Shown piece after piece: positions 41,202 to 49,923 of a DNA stretch of 64,000 nt. The notes beneath the pieces were generated by a model that was not told the origin of the DNA, did no database searches, and saw only the letters and a program-made list of their open reading frames with translations. This DNA is from Anaerolineales bacterium (GTDB lineage: Bacteria > Chloroflexota > Anaerolineae > Anaerolineales > Villigracilaceae). Both the position numbers and the translations under genes were made by a program. Within the stretch, counting starts at the first letter, position 1, and the number at the start of each line of letters is the position of its first letter. The stretch covers positions 1-64,000 of the forward strand of contig JAFGCG010000108.1 in the NCBI GenBank assembly GCA_016932715.1. Direction: 5' to 3'.

Positions 41202-41340
41202 AAAAACAAATTTTGTCGAGCTACTTTGGTAAAACCATAACGAGGGAAGCTTGCTTTATGCGCCTCTGAGAGTTGGCTCCGCTTAACGAAAATTGTCGTG
41301 GCTGCATCCATTCCCAAGAAAAGAGTTTTTCATGTAATAA

Positions 41341-42216
41341 TAACCAATGGTGCTAGTTCAGAGTGAAAATTCGGCGATGCTCATTTTGAAAGGATCAGCT
41401 TCAGGATGGCGCAAGTGAAACAAATCCAGAAGGATGTTGAACATCGCCACGACATAAGCCAAGCGCATCTGAATGTAAGCGGACAGACGATGTCGGATAC
41501 GTTTCAGATCGCAGACGGTGGTCAACATCGAAAAGACCGTTTCGACACACATCCGCTCATTCCAGGTTCCTTTCTTGCAGATTTTCAGGTTTTCTGGCAC
41601 ACCGTCTTTGTCTCGAAAACCGAAATCTGCCAATACGATGGTTTCACCAATGAAGGGCGTAACCACGGGATGAAAGTGCTTGTCGTTCACATTCATTGTC
41701 GCCCAATCCCAATTGACGACGCGACACACCTCATTCAACAACATACAAATCTTGATCCCAATGCTCCACCGTCCTTTGTCGCGACCCTTTTTTCCAACTT
41801 GTTGTTTGCTCCGTCCCTCCCGGATCGGAAACAGCAACTCAACGGGATAACTATCGATCACAGTAAAGAAGTTCGGAGCCGACAACAGCAAATCACACCA
41901 ATCCTGATGGGTCTTGAGCAGACGTTGCAAGCGTGTCCGTTCTGGTAAGGTCCCATCGCCAAACCAATCACCATAATCCCGCTTCAGCCAACGATAGAAG
42001 GCTCGAAAGTGACCGCCTTTCAATGCAAACAGAATACCAATTGTCACCAACTCACTCGGATATAACTTTGCCTGAGCATGTCGAGGAATCGCAGGCAGAG
42101 AAGTTGCAACCAAGTAGAAAATGTGTAGGATAATATCCTCTGTAGTCATGGGGTGCCTCCTCGTAGGTTTCAGCACCCTTGAGGATACCCCATGACTCAA
42201 CTAGCACCAAAGGTTA
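41341..42216 (-). mobile_element. insertion sequence, IS982-like
   Basis: The 876-base element has imperfect inverted ends TAACC(AA/TT)TGGTGCTAGTT and a single transposase on the minus strand. ATAA flanks both sides (41337-41340 and 42217-42220) and may be the target duplication. It lies in the spacer between alaS and the histidine phosphatase gene and interrupts no recognisable gene. Confidence 0.75.
41358..42149 (-). CDS. transposase, IS982-like
   Basis: A 263-residue DDE-type transposase. The N-terminal helices (LVTIGILFALKGGHFRAFYRWLKRDYGDWF) are followed by FFTVIDSYPVELLF near residue 93 with the first catalytic Asp. VLADFGFRDKDGVPENL near 188 holds the second Asp, and ERMCVETVFSMLT near 215 the Glu. 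The VIDSYP and late VET motifs fit the IS982/IS5-like group. I chose the ATG at 42149, which has AGGAGG upstream; the track's TTG lies beyond it. CATGGGGT around the start can pair with ACCCCATG 40 bases upstream, hiding the ribosome site in readthrough transcripts. The gene looks intact. Confidence 0.8.
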   Translation of the reverse strand: MTTEDIILHIFYLVATSLPAIPRHAQAKLYPSELVTIGILFALKGGHFRAFYRWLKRDYGDWFGDGTLPERTRLQRLLKTHQDWCDLLLSAPNFFTVIDSYPVELLFPIREGRSKQQVGKKGRDKGRWSIGIKICMLLNEVCRVVNWDWATMNVNDKHFHPVVTPFIGETIVLADFGFRDKDGVPENLKICKKGTWNERMCVETVFSMLTTVCDLKRIRHRLSAYIQMRLAYVVAMFNILLDLFHLRHPEADPFKMSIAEFSL

Positions 42217-42241
42217 ATAAATTCCAAAGGATTCCCATAGC

Positions 42242-42850
42242 ATGCCTACCTTCTACATCATCCGCCACGCTGAAAAAGAAAAAGGGGATTTCCGCGTTCC
42301 TCATCTGCCGCATCAGGACCAGCCTCTCAGCCAGAGGGGCTGGGAAGAGTCGCGTAAGCTGTGGCCGTATCTGCGCGAGAAACAGATCTCGGCGATCTAC
42401 GTCAGTGCCTACCAGCGGACGGGCCAGACGATCGAGTATGTCGCCAAACAGTCAGGCATCACGCCGGTCATGGACGAGCGGCTGAATGAACTGGACAGCG
42501 GCGTTGTCGCTCCAATGAGCGAGGAGGAAGTCCAGGAGAAGTTCCCTGAGTTTTGGAAAGCCTACGTTGAGCGCACGGCGGATTTCCGCTTCCCGGGAGG
42601 CGAAACGGGGGAGGAAGCCTGTCGCCGGATTTCAGGTTTCCTCGAGGAAAAGCGACAAGCCCATCCCGGCGAAAATCTTGTTTTCGTCACACACGAAGGT
42701 CTGATCCGGCAGTTGATGTGTTACATTGTGAACATCCCTGTCTACAAACGCAGCAACTTTTATGTCGACCTCTGCGGGATCATGGAAATCAGCTACCAGC
42801 CTGAGTACAAATCCTGGAAGCTGATCCGCTTCAATCAGAAACTGCCATAG
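42242..42850 (+). CDS. histidine phosphatase family protein
   Basis: A 202-residue phosphoglycerate mutase-like phosphatase. The catalytic RHAEKEKG motif is at residues 8-15 (RHA in place of the usual RHG). AIYVSAYQRTGQTIEYVAK near 57 carries the phosphate-binding Arg, the acid Glu lies near ELDSG (residue 84), and VTHEGLIRQLM near 148 has the second His. Family members act on sugar phosphates, nucleotides or phosphoproteins, and the substrate is unknown. The gene starts 25 bases beyond the IS end. A possible native promoter may have been displaced by the insertion. Confidence 0.85.
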   Translation: MPTFYIIRHAEKEKGDFRVPHLPHQDQPLSQRGWEESRKLWPYLREKQISAIYVSAYQRTGQTIEYVAKQSGITPVMDERLNELDSGVVAPMSEEEVQEKFPEFWKAYVERTADFRFPGGETGEEACRRISGFLEEKRQAHPGENLVFVTHEGLIRQLMCYIVNIPVYKRSNFYVDLCGIMEISYQPEYKSWKLIRFNQKLP

Positions 42851-43149
42851 GGCTTGACCCCTATCCCTTATTTCCCAGCCCCTTTTCCTGCCGTATCAGT
42901 ACCTTTTTCCTATTCGTTCACTATCATAAGCGTATAAATTCGCGGCGTCATTTCGCTCTCTTAATGCTATACTAATTTGCAGGGTACCGCATACATATCC
43001 AGCCCAAAGCTTATTTGTTGGTCCGTAATTACTCCAAGACTTTGGGAATTCATCAGGCAGGCGGTAGTGCTTTGCCGACAGGGGCAGCTTATATCAGGAT
43101 GCGCTCGCCGAAGTTCCGCGGGAGGCGAGAACAGGAAAAGGATATCTGT
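42851..43149 (+). promoter_or_regulatory. spacer with extended -10 promoter before the LysM lipoprotein
   Basis: TGCTATACT at 42965-42973 is a good extended -10 for the gene at 43150, giving a leader of about 170 bases. No further gene is seen in the spacer. Confidence 0.5.
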
Positions 43150-44772
43150 ATGAAGAACATTCGCACCTCTCTGTCATTATTTATGATGTTGGTTCTTTCT
43201 GCGTGCAATTTGTTTGCGTCGGACGCCAGCACCATTACGGGCGACACTCCCGTGTTGAGGCTGACCGTCCAGACCCAGAACGGAGCAGGCACGTTCAGTG
43301 AGGCCGGCGAAGTCATCAATTATGAATATGTGATCACAAATACAGGGAATTCGCGGCTGGCAGGACCTGCAATCGTGACGGACGCTCCGCGACAGGTCGA
43401 TTGCCCGGATGTCAGTACTGTTGGCAATGGGGATATTTATCTCGATCTCAACGAAACCCTCACCTGTACTTCGACCTACACGGTATCAGAGACGGATGTT
43501 ACTACCGGTTCCTTGACCAATCTCGCCAGGGCAAATGTCGGCGGCGTCGACTCGAACCCATCGGGCGTCACCCTGACGCGCGGGGTCGCACAGGTTTTCA
43601 GCACACTGGTACTGACCAAAACAGCCAGTTCGCAGACCTATGATCAGGTTGGACAGGTGATCACATACAACTACAACATTACCAACACAGGGATAATCCC
43701 CCTGGGTCCCGCCCAATTCGCCATCACCGACAACAAGTTTGGCGCGCCGCTCAATTGCGGACCTGCCGAGACAATTCTCGCTCCAGAACAGACGGTAACC
43801 TGTTCATTCCCCTATACGATCACGCAAGCTGACGTGGACGCGCCCAGTCTCACGAACAGCGCGACCGCTTCCGGTGCCGGGCAGACTTCCGCGCCTGCCA
43901 CAACGACGGTGACGAACCTCAGCAGTGCGGCAGCCACGCAAACAGCAGACGCTCTGCAAACCGCGACGCTGGCTCCTTCTCCGTCGAACCTGGCGCCGGG
44001 CAGCACGATCCAGCATCACGTGGCGGTCGGCGAATGGCTGATCCAGATCGGGCGCTGTTACGGCGCGAGCTTCGAAGACGTGCGCAACGCGAATCCGCAG
44101 ATCGCCGACCCGAATTTCATCCTGCCCGCGATGATCGTCACCATCCCGCGCATTGGTAGTGCAGGCAGGATCTATGGTCCGCCGTGTGTTACCTTCTATA
44201 TCGTCCAAAGCGGTGACACGTGGGAATCGATCGCGCAAAGGTTCAACGCCGACCTGGTCGTGCTGCATAAGGTCAACCCTGTCTCGCTGACCGCCGGGAC
44301 CGAAATCAAAATCCCGTTGAATTCCGCGGGCGCAGTCGGTGTAACCCCGGTGACCGCGACCGCTACTGCCACAGCCACCGCGACGACGACCGTTACGGCT
44401 CAACGCATCACATTTCCGGAAGGCCAAACCACAACCTCAGTAGCCGGCGTCGTCAGTCCGACCCAAACCGCTCAATATGTGGTCACCACCGCTCAGGACC
44501 AGGTGTTGGCCGTCAGTGTGACCACATCGGCTGCGAATGAAGTTGGCTTGGGCGTGAATGGACCCACCGGTCTGCCGGTCAAATCACTGGATGGCATGTT
44601 GACATGGAGCGCAAACATCACGACCGGCGGAGATTACTATATCAATGTTGCCAGCATAGCTGGAAGTTCGAGCAAAGCCTTCACACTGACAGTCAGCCTG
44701 ACTTCGCCTGCCACAGCCACGCCTACTTTTACAGAGACCGCCACCGGCACGCCGACGACGCCCAGCCCCTAA
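43150..44772 (+). CDS. secreted lipoprotein with DUF11-like repeats and two LysM domains
   Basis: A 540-residue exported protein from the ATG at 43150, preceded by AAAAGGA. The lipobox LVLSACN is near residues 13-19. Two tandem immunoglobulin-like DUF11/DUF7507 repeats follow (INYEYVITNTGNSRLAGPAIVTD and ITYNYNITNTGIIPLGPAQFAITD). Next come two LysM-type domains (HHVAVGEWLIQIGRCYGASFEDV near 295, FYIVQSGDTWESIAQRF near 350), a TATATATTTVTA linker and a C-terminal beta domain. It is probably a wall-binding surface protein. The ORF track start at 43015 lies in the leader. Confidence 0.8.
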   Translation: MKNIRTSLSLFMMLVLSACNLFASDASTITGDTPVLRLTVQTQNGAGTFSEAGEVINYEYVITNTGNSRLAGPAIVTDAPRQVDCPDVSTVGNGDIYLDLNETLTCTSTYTVSETDVTTGSLTNLARANVGGVDSNPSGVTLTRGVAQVFSTLVLTKTASSQTYDQVGQVITYNYNITNTGIIPLGPAQFAITDNKFGAPLNCGPAETILAPEQTVTCSFPYTITQADVDAPSLTNSATASGAGQTSAPATTTVTNLSSAAATQTADALQTATLAPSPSNLAPGSTIQHHVAVGEWLIQIGRCYGASFEDVRNANPQIADPNFILPAMIVTIPRIGSAGRIYGPPCVTFYIVQSGDTWESIAQRFNADLVVLHKVNPVSLTAGTEIKIPLNSAGAVGVTPVTATATATATATTTVTAQRITFPEGQTTTSVAGVVSPTQTAQYVVTTAQDQVLAVSVTTSAANEVGLGVNGPTGLPVKSLDGMLTWSANITTGGDYYINVASIAGSSSKAFTLTVSLTSPATATPTFTETATGTPTTPSP

Positions 44773-44795
44773 AGAGATGGATTGGTCTCAGAATA

Positions 44796-44830
44796 AGCAG
44801 TCCACGCAATACACTGCCTGGACTGCTTTT
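44796..44830 (+). terminator. intrinsic terminator after the LysM lipoprotein gene
   Basis: The 9-base arms AGCAGTCCA and TGGACTGCT flank a 14-base loop, with a short T-run. Confidence 0.75.
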
Positions 44831-44883
44831 CATGGAAATGGCGGCTGCGATATTTGTAACTAAAATGAAACTTTCGGTGGATG

Positions 44884-44910
44884 CATGTCCGCCTCGGACA
44901 TGTTTATAAT
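44884..44910 (+). promoter_or_regulatory. operator-like palindrome and -10 of the DUF1801-LRR operon
   Basis: CATGTCCG-CCT-CGGACATG is a perfect 8-base inverted repeat placed 2 bases before TATAAT (44905-44910). A dimeric regulator bound there would cover the region between -35 and -10. Confidence 0.6.
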
Positions 44911-44950
44911 GCTGTCAGCATCCAATCCGGTCTATTCACAGGAGTTCAAC

Positions 44951-45355
44951 ATGGCAGAAATAAAGACCAAGGTCAGGAAAACAAGCGTGGATAAATTTCT
45001 GCGAGGGATCAGGGATGAAAAAAAACGGGAGGAGTGTCATCAAGTCTTGAAGATCATGAAGAGGGCTACAAAAGCGGAACCGAAAATGTGGGGCACAAAC
45101 ATCGTCGGGTTTGGCGATTGCCGTTCGGCCTATGCATCTGGTCGTGAAGTTGACTGGTTCGTTGCAGGCTTCTCTCCGCGCGCCGACAGCCTGACCCTGT
45201 ATATCACGGGCAGCCTGGACAAGACCATGTTGAAAAAACTTGGAAAGTACAAGGTGGGCAAGAACTGTTTGTATATCAATAAGCTCGAAGACGTGGATAA
45301 AAAGGTGCTGGTCAATCTGATCGCAAAATCGGCACAGCGATCGAAAGCGAAGTGA
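44951..45355 (+). CDS. DUF1801 (YdhG-like) domain protein
   Basis: A 134-residue cytoplasmic protein of the DUF1801 fold. The pattern is VDKFLRGIRDEKKREECHQVLKIMKRATKAEPKMWGTNIVGFG near residues 12-55, then WFVAGFSPRADSLTLYI and the C-terminal YKVGKNCLYINKLEDVDKKVL. Relatives include iron-chaperone-like frataxin fold proteins and many of unknown role. It has its own promoter with a palindrome and a GGAG site. It overlaps the start of the LRR gene, so the two are probably made together. Confidence 0.85.
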   Translation: MAEIKTKVRKTSVDKFLRGIRDEKKREECHQVLKIMKRATKAEPKMWGTNIVGFGDCRSAYASGREVDWFVAGFSPRADSLTLYITGSLDKTMLKKLGKYKVGKNCLYINKLEDVDKKVLVNLIAKSAQRSKAK

Positions 45356-46161
45356 TGGAACTGGCGCGTGCCACAAACCTCAAATCACTGGACTTATACA
45401 ACCAGGGCTTGGGCAGAGTACCCAAATATGTCTGGCAAACCACGGCGCTGGAAACGTTGAATCTGGCAGACAATGGGCTGACGTCAATTTCCGAGGAGGT
45501 TGGAAACCTTCTCCATCTCACGATGCTCGACCTGGGGCACAACAATTTGTCATCCGTGCCGGAGGCGCTGGGGAGGCTAAAAAAGCTCAAATTCCTTTAT
45601 CTGAGCAACAACAGATTGCGTTCGATCCCTCATTCCCTGTGGGAACTCAAGAACCTTGTCTATCTGAACATCACAGATAACCGGCTTGCCTGCCTGCCTG
45701 AAGACATCGGTCATTTATCAAACCTGATCGAACTCAGACTCTACAACAATCAGCTCGCCTCGCTGCCAGATTCGATCGGACGCCTGAAAAACCTGCTCGA
45801 GCTGCATCTGATGGGAAACCGGCTGAGGGCGCTTCCCGAGTCGATTGGCAGGCTGAAGAAACTTAGAAAGCTGATGCTGGAGGGAAATAAGCTGGAAGCT
45901 CTGCCAGCCTCGCTGGGCAGCCTTGAAAATCTTACCGACCTTGACCTGAGAAATAACCAGGTGAAAGACCTGCCCGATTCCATTGGAAAGCTGCGCTCTC
46001 TGCGATTCCTGGATTCGAGAGCCAATCGATTAACCGACTTGCCGTCAGGGATCGCGAAACTGCGGAACCTTGAGAAGCTGGATCTGCGCTGGAATCAAGC
46101 CCTGGCAGTCCCCAGGTGGATTGCAGACCTCGAAGACCGCGGCTGTATCGTTTATACGTAA
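45352..46161 (+). CDS. leucine-rich repeat protein
   Basis: A 269-residue protein made almost wholly of about ten 23-residue leucine-rich repeats of the form LxxLxLxxNxLxxLPxxIGxL, as in LTDLDLRNNQVKDLPDSIGKL. There is no signal peptide or membrane segment, so it is cytoplasmic and serves as a protein-binding scaffold. It starts at a GTG overlapping the DUF1801 stop by 4 bases, or at the ATG three bases later (TGATG). Kinase or GTPase domains often fused to such repeats are absent. The partner may be the DUF1801 protein. Confidence 0.88.
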   Translation: MMELARATNLKSLDLYNQGLGRVPKYVWQTTALETLNLADNGLTSISEEVGNLLHLTMLDLGHNNLSSVPEALGRLKKLKFLYLSNNRLRSIPHSLWELKNLVYLNITDNRLACLPEDIGHLSNLIELRLYNNQLASLPDSIGRLKNLLELHLMGNRLRALPESIGRLKKLRKLMLEGNKLEALPASLGSLENLTDLDLRNNQVKDLPDSIGKLRSLRFLDSRANRLTDLPSGIAKLRNLEKLDLRWNQALAVPRWIADLEDRGCIVYT

Positions 46162-46281
46162 AACTAAATTTCCTCTAATGATTTCCGGCTAGAATAGGGA
46201 AATTATGCGCCCCGATCGGGTAAATCCGTATTCAAGGATTCTGCGTACCTTCCTAGGGTGTGTATGCAAAATCCTCTTGCA

Positions 46282-46396
46282 TGTCATTCTGAGGAGCGAA
46301 GCGACGAAGAATCTCGGATTTTGCTTCCAAAACACCCAAGAAATGAGACTCTTCGCTTCGCTCACACCGTCCCGGTGTCCTTCAGGAGAGTGACAT
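46282..46396. repeat. dispersed hairpin repeat, family B copy 3 (divergent)
   Basis: GTCATTCTGAGGAGCGAAGCGACGAAGAATCTC...GAGACTCTTCGCTTCGCTC...CAGGAGAGTGACAT. It occupies most of the 297-base spacer between the LRR and hydrolase genes; the remainder holds no gene. Confidence 0.75.
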
Positions 46397-46458
46397 GATC
46401 TTAATTTGCACACAGACCCTAAAGAATTGACTACTTATTGGTTCAAGAGAGCTGCCCA

Positions 46459-47550
46459 ATGAAAAAATCGAACTATTACTGGTTTGGCTCGATCCTCTCA
46501 TTATCACTGATCATGAACGCCTGCGGGGTGATGAACTCTCCCGTCCTCCTCCAGCCGACAATGGTTGCCCCGGCCTCGAGCACGCTGCTTCCCGCACCGG
46601 CCGCCAGCGAAACCCCGACACAAATCCACACGCCCATTCCAACCGCGACGCCCACACTGCACCCGCTTCAGCTGGAAGCCATGCGCGCACGCGAGTATCC
46701 CGGCAGCGACATCGTGATCGAAGATACCCTGGACCCGGGCGTCAATTACAGCCGCTATTATGTATCCTATCTGTCCGAGGGACTGAAGATCTATGCACTC
46801 ATGACGGTTCCCAATGGCGAGAAACCGCCCACGGGCTGGCCCGTCGTTGTCTTCAATCATGGCTATATCCCACCGGCGGTATATCGCACCACGGAACGCT
46901 ATGTTGCCTACGTGGACCTGATCGCGCGCAGCGGCTACATCGTCCTCCGCTCCGATTATCGCGGCCACGACAGGTCCGAAGGGCAGCCAAGCGGCGCGTA
47001 CAGCAATCCCGGTTACACGGTGGACGTGCTCAACGCGGTTGCCTCGCTGAAGCGTTATCCCGAGGCGGACCCGAACCGGATCGGGATGTGGGGCCACTCC
47101 ATGGGCGGCTATATCACTCTCCGCTCGATGGTCATCACCAGCGATATCAAAGCCGGCGTGATCTGGGCGGGCGTCGTCGCCTCGTATCCGGATATGTTGA
47201 CGCGCTGGCGCCGGGGTTCCAGCGCAGCCGTCACACCGACTCCTTCCGCGCGCTCGTGGCGCTACTCGCTCATGAATCAATATGGCACACCGGAGGAGAA
47301 TCCCGAGTTCTGGGCTTCGATCTCGGCAAACTCCTATCTGAACGATCTTTCCGGTCCCATCCAACTCCATCACGGTACAGCCGATGAGGATGTGCCGCTG
47401 GAGTTTTCAGAACTGCTCTTTTTTCAAATGCTCGAGGCGAAGCAATATGTGGAGCTCTATAAATACGAGGGCGACAACCACAACATCTCGAATAGTTTTA
47501 GCACCGCCATGCAGCGCACGATCGAATTCTTTGACAGACATGTGAAATAG
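46459..47550 (+). CDS. secreted alpha/beta hydrolase (S9-like), lipoprotein
   Basis: A 363-residue exported hydrolase. The lipobox LIMNACG is near residues 17-23, with a Pro/Thr linker following. The alpha/beta fold shows GWPVVVFNHGYIPP near 129, YRGHDRSEGQPSG near 171, the nucleophile elbow GMWGHSMGGYITL near 212, HHGTADEDVPLEFSE near 307 with the likely Asp, and YEGDNHNIS near 335 with the catalytic His. It resembles acylaminoacyl/dipeptidyl peptidases of family S9 or related esterases. The substrate is unknown. The start is the ATG at 46459, with the longer track start rejected. Confidence 0.85.
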   Translation: MKKSNYYWFGSILSLSLIMNACGVMNSPVLLQPTMVAPASSTLLPAPAASETPTQIHTPIPTATPTLHPLQLEAMRAREYPGSDIVIEDTLDPGVNYSRYYVSYLSEGLKIYALMTVPNGEKPPTGWPVVVFNHGYIPPAVYRTTERYVAYVDLIARSGYIVLRSDYRGHDRSEGQPSGAYSNPGYTVDVLNAVASLKRYPEADPNRIGMWGHSMGGYITLRSMVITSDIKAGVIWAGVVASYPDMLTRWRRGSSAAVTPTPSARSWRYSLMNQYGTPEENPEFWASISANSYLNDLSGPIQLHHGTADEDVPLEFSELLFFQMLEAKQYVELYKYEGDNHNISNSFSTAMQRTIEFFDRHVK

Positions 47551-47688
47551 TTTCCGGTGCGAAACTCGCTCACGCCGCCGTCCGCGGCGGCGATTGCAGA
47601 GTAACACCTGCGCCGAGGACGGCGTAGGGAGCACTTTTGCACCAAGAACTACAATAGCAACATCCGCAAGGACAATGCTGCCCGCTGG

Positions 47689-48156
47689 TCATTCAGCGGG
47701 CAGCATGATCGTACCGATCTTTTCCCTGGGGTAGGGCCAGATCTCCCCCCTGACGCCCCTGGCAAGATAGAAGTCACCTGCCCTGACGGTTTCCCCTCCC
47801 TCCAATGTCATAATCGTTACCTTACGATCCGGATCGCCTGTAATATCCGTTAACGGCGCCAGGAGAGTGATCGCTTTTTTCACACAATAACCCGGGCGGA
47901 CAATTTCATAGCTTTCTTCGAAGATCACCGGGTCAATGGGCCAATAATCATCCGGGGTTTCCACCTCACTCACCAGAAAGTCGCCTTTGCGGGCGGTCAA
48001 TTGCGTGCCCCAGGGTGTGTCGATATCCATGCTTTGGGGTTCACCCGGAGCAGGGAAAAATGGAACAACACGCCGCACTACTGTGCTGCGATAGGGTTTG
48101 AAGTGCAGTGTTTCCAGAATCGGATCGCTGGATGTAATGAGAAGCGGTTCGCTCAT
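47689..48156 (-). CDS. hypothetical protein with internal duplication
   Basis: I do not recognise the family. The 155-residue cytoplasmic protein has two half-repeats: TARKGDFLVSEVETPDDYWPIDPVIFEESY near residues 54-84 and TVRAGDFYLARGVRGEIWPYPREKIG near 123-148. Both share GDF followed by a Trp-Pro and an acidic/basic end. The repeat suggests a small beta-barrel duplication with a bound ligand between. No neighbour hints at a pathway. The gene is transcribed away from the kinase-like gene, with about 120 bases between. Confidence 0.6.
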   Translation of the reverse strand: MSEPLLITSSDPILETLHFKPYRSTVVRRVVPFFPAPGEPQSMDIDTPWGTQLTARKGDFLVSEVETPDDYWPIDPVIFEESYEIVRPGYCVKKAITLLAPLTDITGDPDRKVTIMTLEGGETVRAGDFYLARGVRGEIWPYPREKIGTIMLPAE

Positions 48157-48258
48157 AACTTTCAGTCATCGGCATTCTACCATAGCGACAAATGGCTGGC
48201 ATTGCAGCTTCGAAACACACGTCGGTCATGGTGCTGTGGCAAAGCCGTTTATTTATGC

Positions 48259-48264
48259 TATAAA
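48259..48264 (+). promoter_or_regulatory. extended -10 of the kinase-like gene
   Basis: TGCTATAAA lies 14 bases before the ATG at 48279, leaving a 5' leader of about 8 bases and no ribosome site. Confidence 0.45.
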
Positions 48265-48278
48265 TATGCAGCTTTGAT

Positions 48279-48878
48279 ATGGGTAAACTGATTACGGTCC
48301 TCGGTGCAAGCGGTGTCGGAAAGACCACGCTTGTCCGCGCGCTTGACAGGGCTTATCCATTTGAGACAGCCTACGAACAGCATAGCGAGCGTCCATTTCA
48401 GGCGCTCTTTAAAAGCGATGCGCGTTATGCGCTGGCGAATCAGATGGATTATCTGCTCCTGCGCGCCGAACAGGAAAGGAGGCTGCGCCTCTCTCCGCAG
48501 ATCGGATTGATCGATGGCGGACTCGATCTCGATTTTCATGGCTTCACTCGCCTCTTTCACAGCCGCGGCCTGCTCACGGACCCGGAGTTCGATCTCTGCC
48601 TGCGCCTCTATCGTCTCCTGCGCCAGGCGCTGCCGGGACCTGAGCTCATCGCCCGCCTGCGCGCGGATCAAACAACGGTAGCCCGCCGCCTCTCCAGGCG
48701 CGACCGGATCAACATCGCCCGCGCCGACGACACCGCCCTGTTCGATTCCTTTTTGGACGAATGGCTCGCGTCCCTTCCAACCGATCGGGTTTTGGAGCTG
48801 GATGTCTCGAATGAAACGCCGGAGTATGAGCAAAGCGTAAGTATTATCCTGAATAGAATCCACCCGGGAATTAAATAA
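48279..48878 (+). CDS. deoxynucleoside kinase-like P-loop protein
   Basis: A 199-residue P-loop protein. It begins with Walker A GASGVGKTTL (residues 9-18). ERPFQALFKSDARYALANQMDYLLLRAEQE near 37-66 and GLIDGGLDLDFHGFTRLF near 76 fit the substrate-binding and DGG segments of the deoxynucleoside kinase family (dAK/dGK type). RLRADQTTVARRLSRRDR near 126 resembles the lid. It probably phosphorylates a deoxynucleoside for salvage, though the specificity is not evident, and an unrelated shikimate-kinase-like P-loop role is possible. Confidence 0.7.
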   Translation: MGKLITVLGASGVGKTTLVRALDRAYPFETAYEQHSERPFQALFKSDARYALANQMDYLLLRAEQERRLRLSPQIGLIDGGLDLDFHGFTRLFHSRGLLTDPEFDLCLRLYRLLRQALPGPELIARLRADQTTVARRLSRRDRINIARADDTALFDSFLDEWLASLPTDRVLELDVSNETPEYEQSVSIILNRIHPGIK

Positions 48879-49207
48879 CTGATGTTACGCAGGCAAGGAA
48901 CCTCCACCACGGAGAACACGGAGTCCACAGAGATTTTTAAAGGGTTTTCTCCGTGCGCTCCGTGGTGAAATTGCGTAAGGCGAGTTAAATAATAGACTTT
49001 ATCGGGAATAAGCCCTTGGCGACTCTCTTGCCGCGAATTACGCGAATCGCTTCGCGCGAAAAGTTTAGGAGGATTCGCGTCGATTCGCGAAATTCGTGGC
49101 TGAAAAAATTATTTCCGGAGAAGTCTAATGATATCTGACGAGTCTTGCAAAGAGATCCTTCGCAAGGCTTTTGGATAATCGCCATCCACGAAGAGGAGAA
49201 TGCCTGA
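48879..49207. other. repeat-filled spacer, no gene
   Basis: The spacer holds an inverted CACGGAG...CTCCGTG element (about 48905-48968) and a GCGAATT/AATTCGC family element (about 49024-49105) of the type seen again near 53150. No ORF of merit lies in it. Confidence 0.6.
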
Positions 49208-49837
49208 ATGAAAACAGGAATTCTACTGAACCTCCTTTGTATCACTGCGCTCATGTTCGCGGCAGCCTGTGTTCCGTTGCCAACTCCTGCCCACACACCC
49301 ACTCCTGGTCCCACGAACTCTGTCACACCAACGCAATCTGCGAATCAAGTCTCCATCGAACATGCCCAAATTATCTATTACGATGTCACCGGCTCGACCG
49401 CCAGCGAACTGCGCGCCTCGATGAACGAGCTGCGTCCCAAAGACCCCTACGACAACAATCAGCCCGTGGACGCCTACACAGACTGGCATATCTCATGGAA
49501 TTGGCCCGGCTACGGAACCGACGACTGTGATCTGTCTGCTGCCAGCGTCACGTATAGCATAAAAGTCGTCATGCCGCGCTGGAAGGCGCCTGCGGATGCT
49601 TCTGCTGACTTGATCGCCAAATGGGAAACATATATCCAAAATCTCACATTCCACGAAAAAGGACATGTGGATAACGTCGTTAATAATCATCTTAGTGTGA
49701 AGACGGCCATCCAGGGCGCAACCTGCTCCACAGCGGAGGCAGAAGCGCAAAAAGCACTTGATACATTGCGAAAATTCGATTCAAACTATGACAGCGAAAC
49801 AAACCATGGAGAGACCCAGGGTGCCGTGTTCCCCTAA
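49208..49837 (+). CDS. secreted DUF922-like putative zinc protease
   Basis: A 209-residue putative lipoprotein. The lipobox MFAAACV is near residues 16-22 and is followed by a TPAHTPTPGPT linker. The domain has YYDVTGSTASELRASMNELRP near 56, WHISWNWPGYGTDDCDLSAASVTYSIKVVMPRW near 92 and the metal-binding helix LTFHEKGHVDNVVN near 147. This order matches DUF922, a family of predicted Zn-dependent proteases. HEKGH is a HExGH motif that is intact here. No partner is evident. The ATG is preceded by GAGGAG with a suitable spacing. Confidence 0.75.
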   Translation: MKTGILLNLLCITALMFAAACVPLPTPAHTPTPGPTNSVTPTQSANQVSIEHAQIIYYDVTGSTASELRASMNELRPKDPYDNNQPVDAYTDWHISWNWPGYGTDDCDLSAASVTYSIKVVMPRWKAPADASADLIAKWETYIQNLTFHEKGHVDNVVNNHLSVKTAIQGATCSTAEAEAQKALDTLRKFDSNYDSETNHGETQGAVFP

Positions 49838-49923
49838 CCTAATAATTGTTCGCTCAAAGCCTGCTCTCCAAAAAAGCCGGGTGAACATGTAATACCTGCT
49901 GGCTACACCTCATCTATACACGC

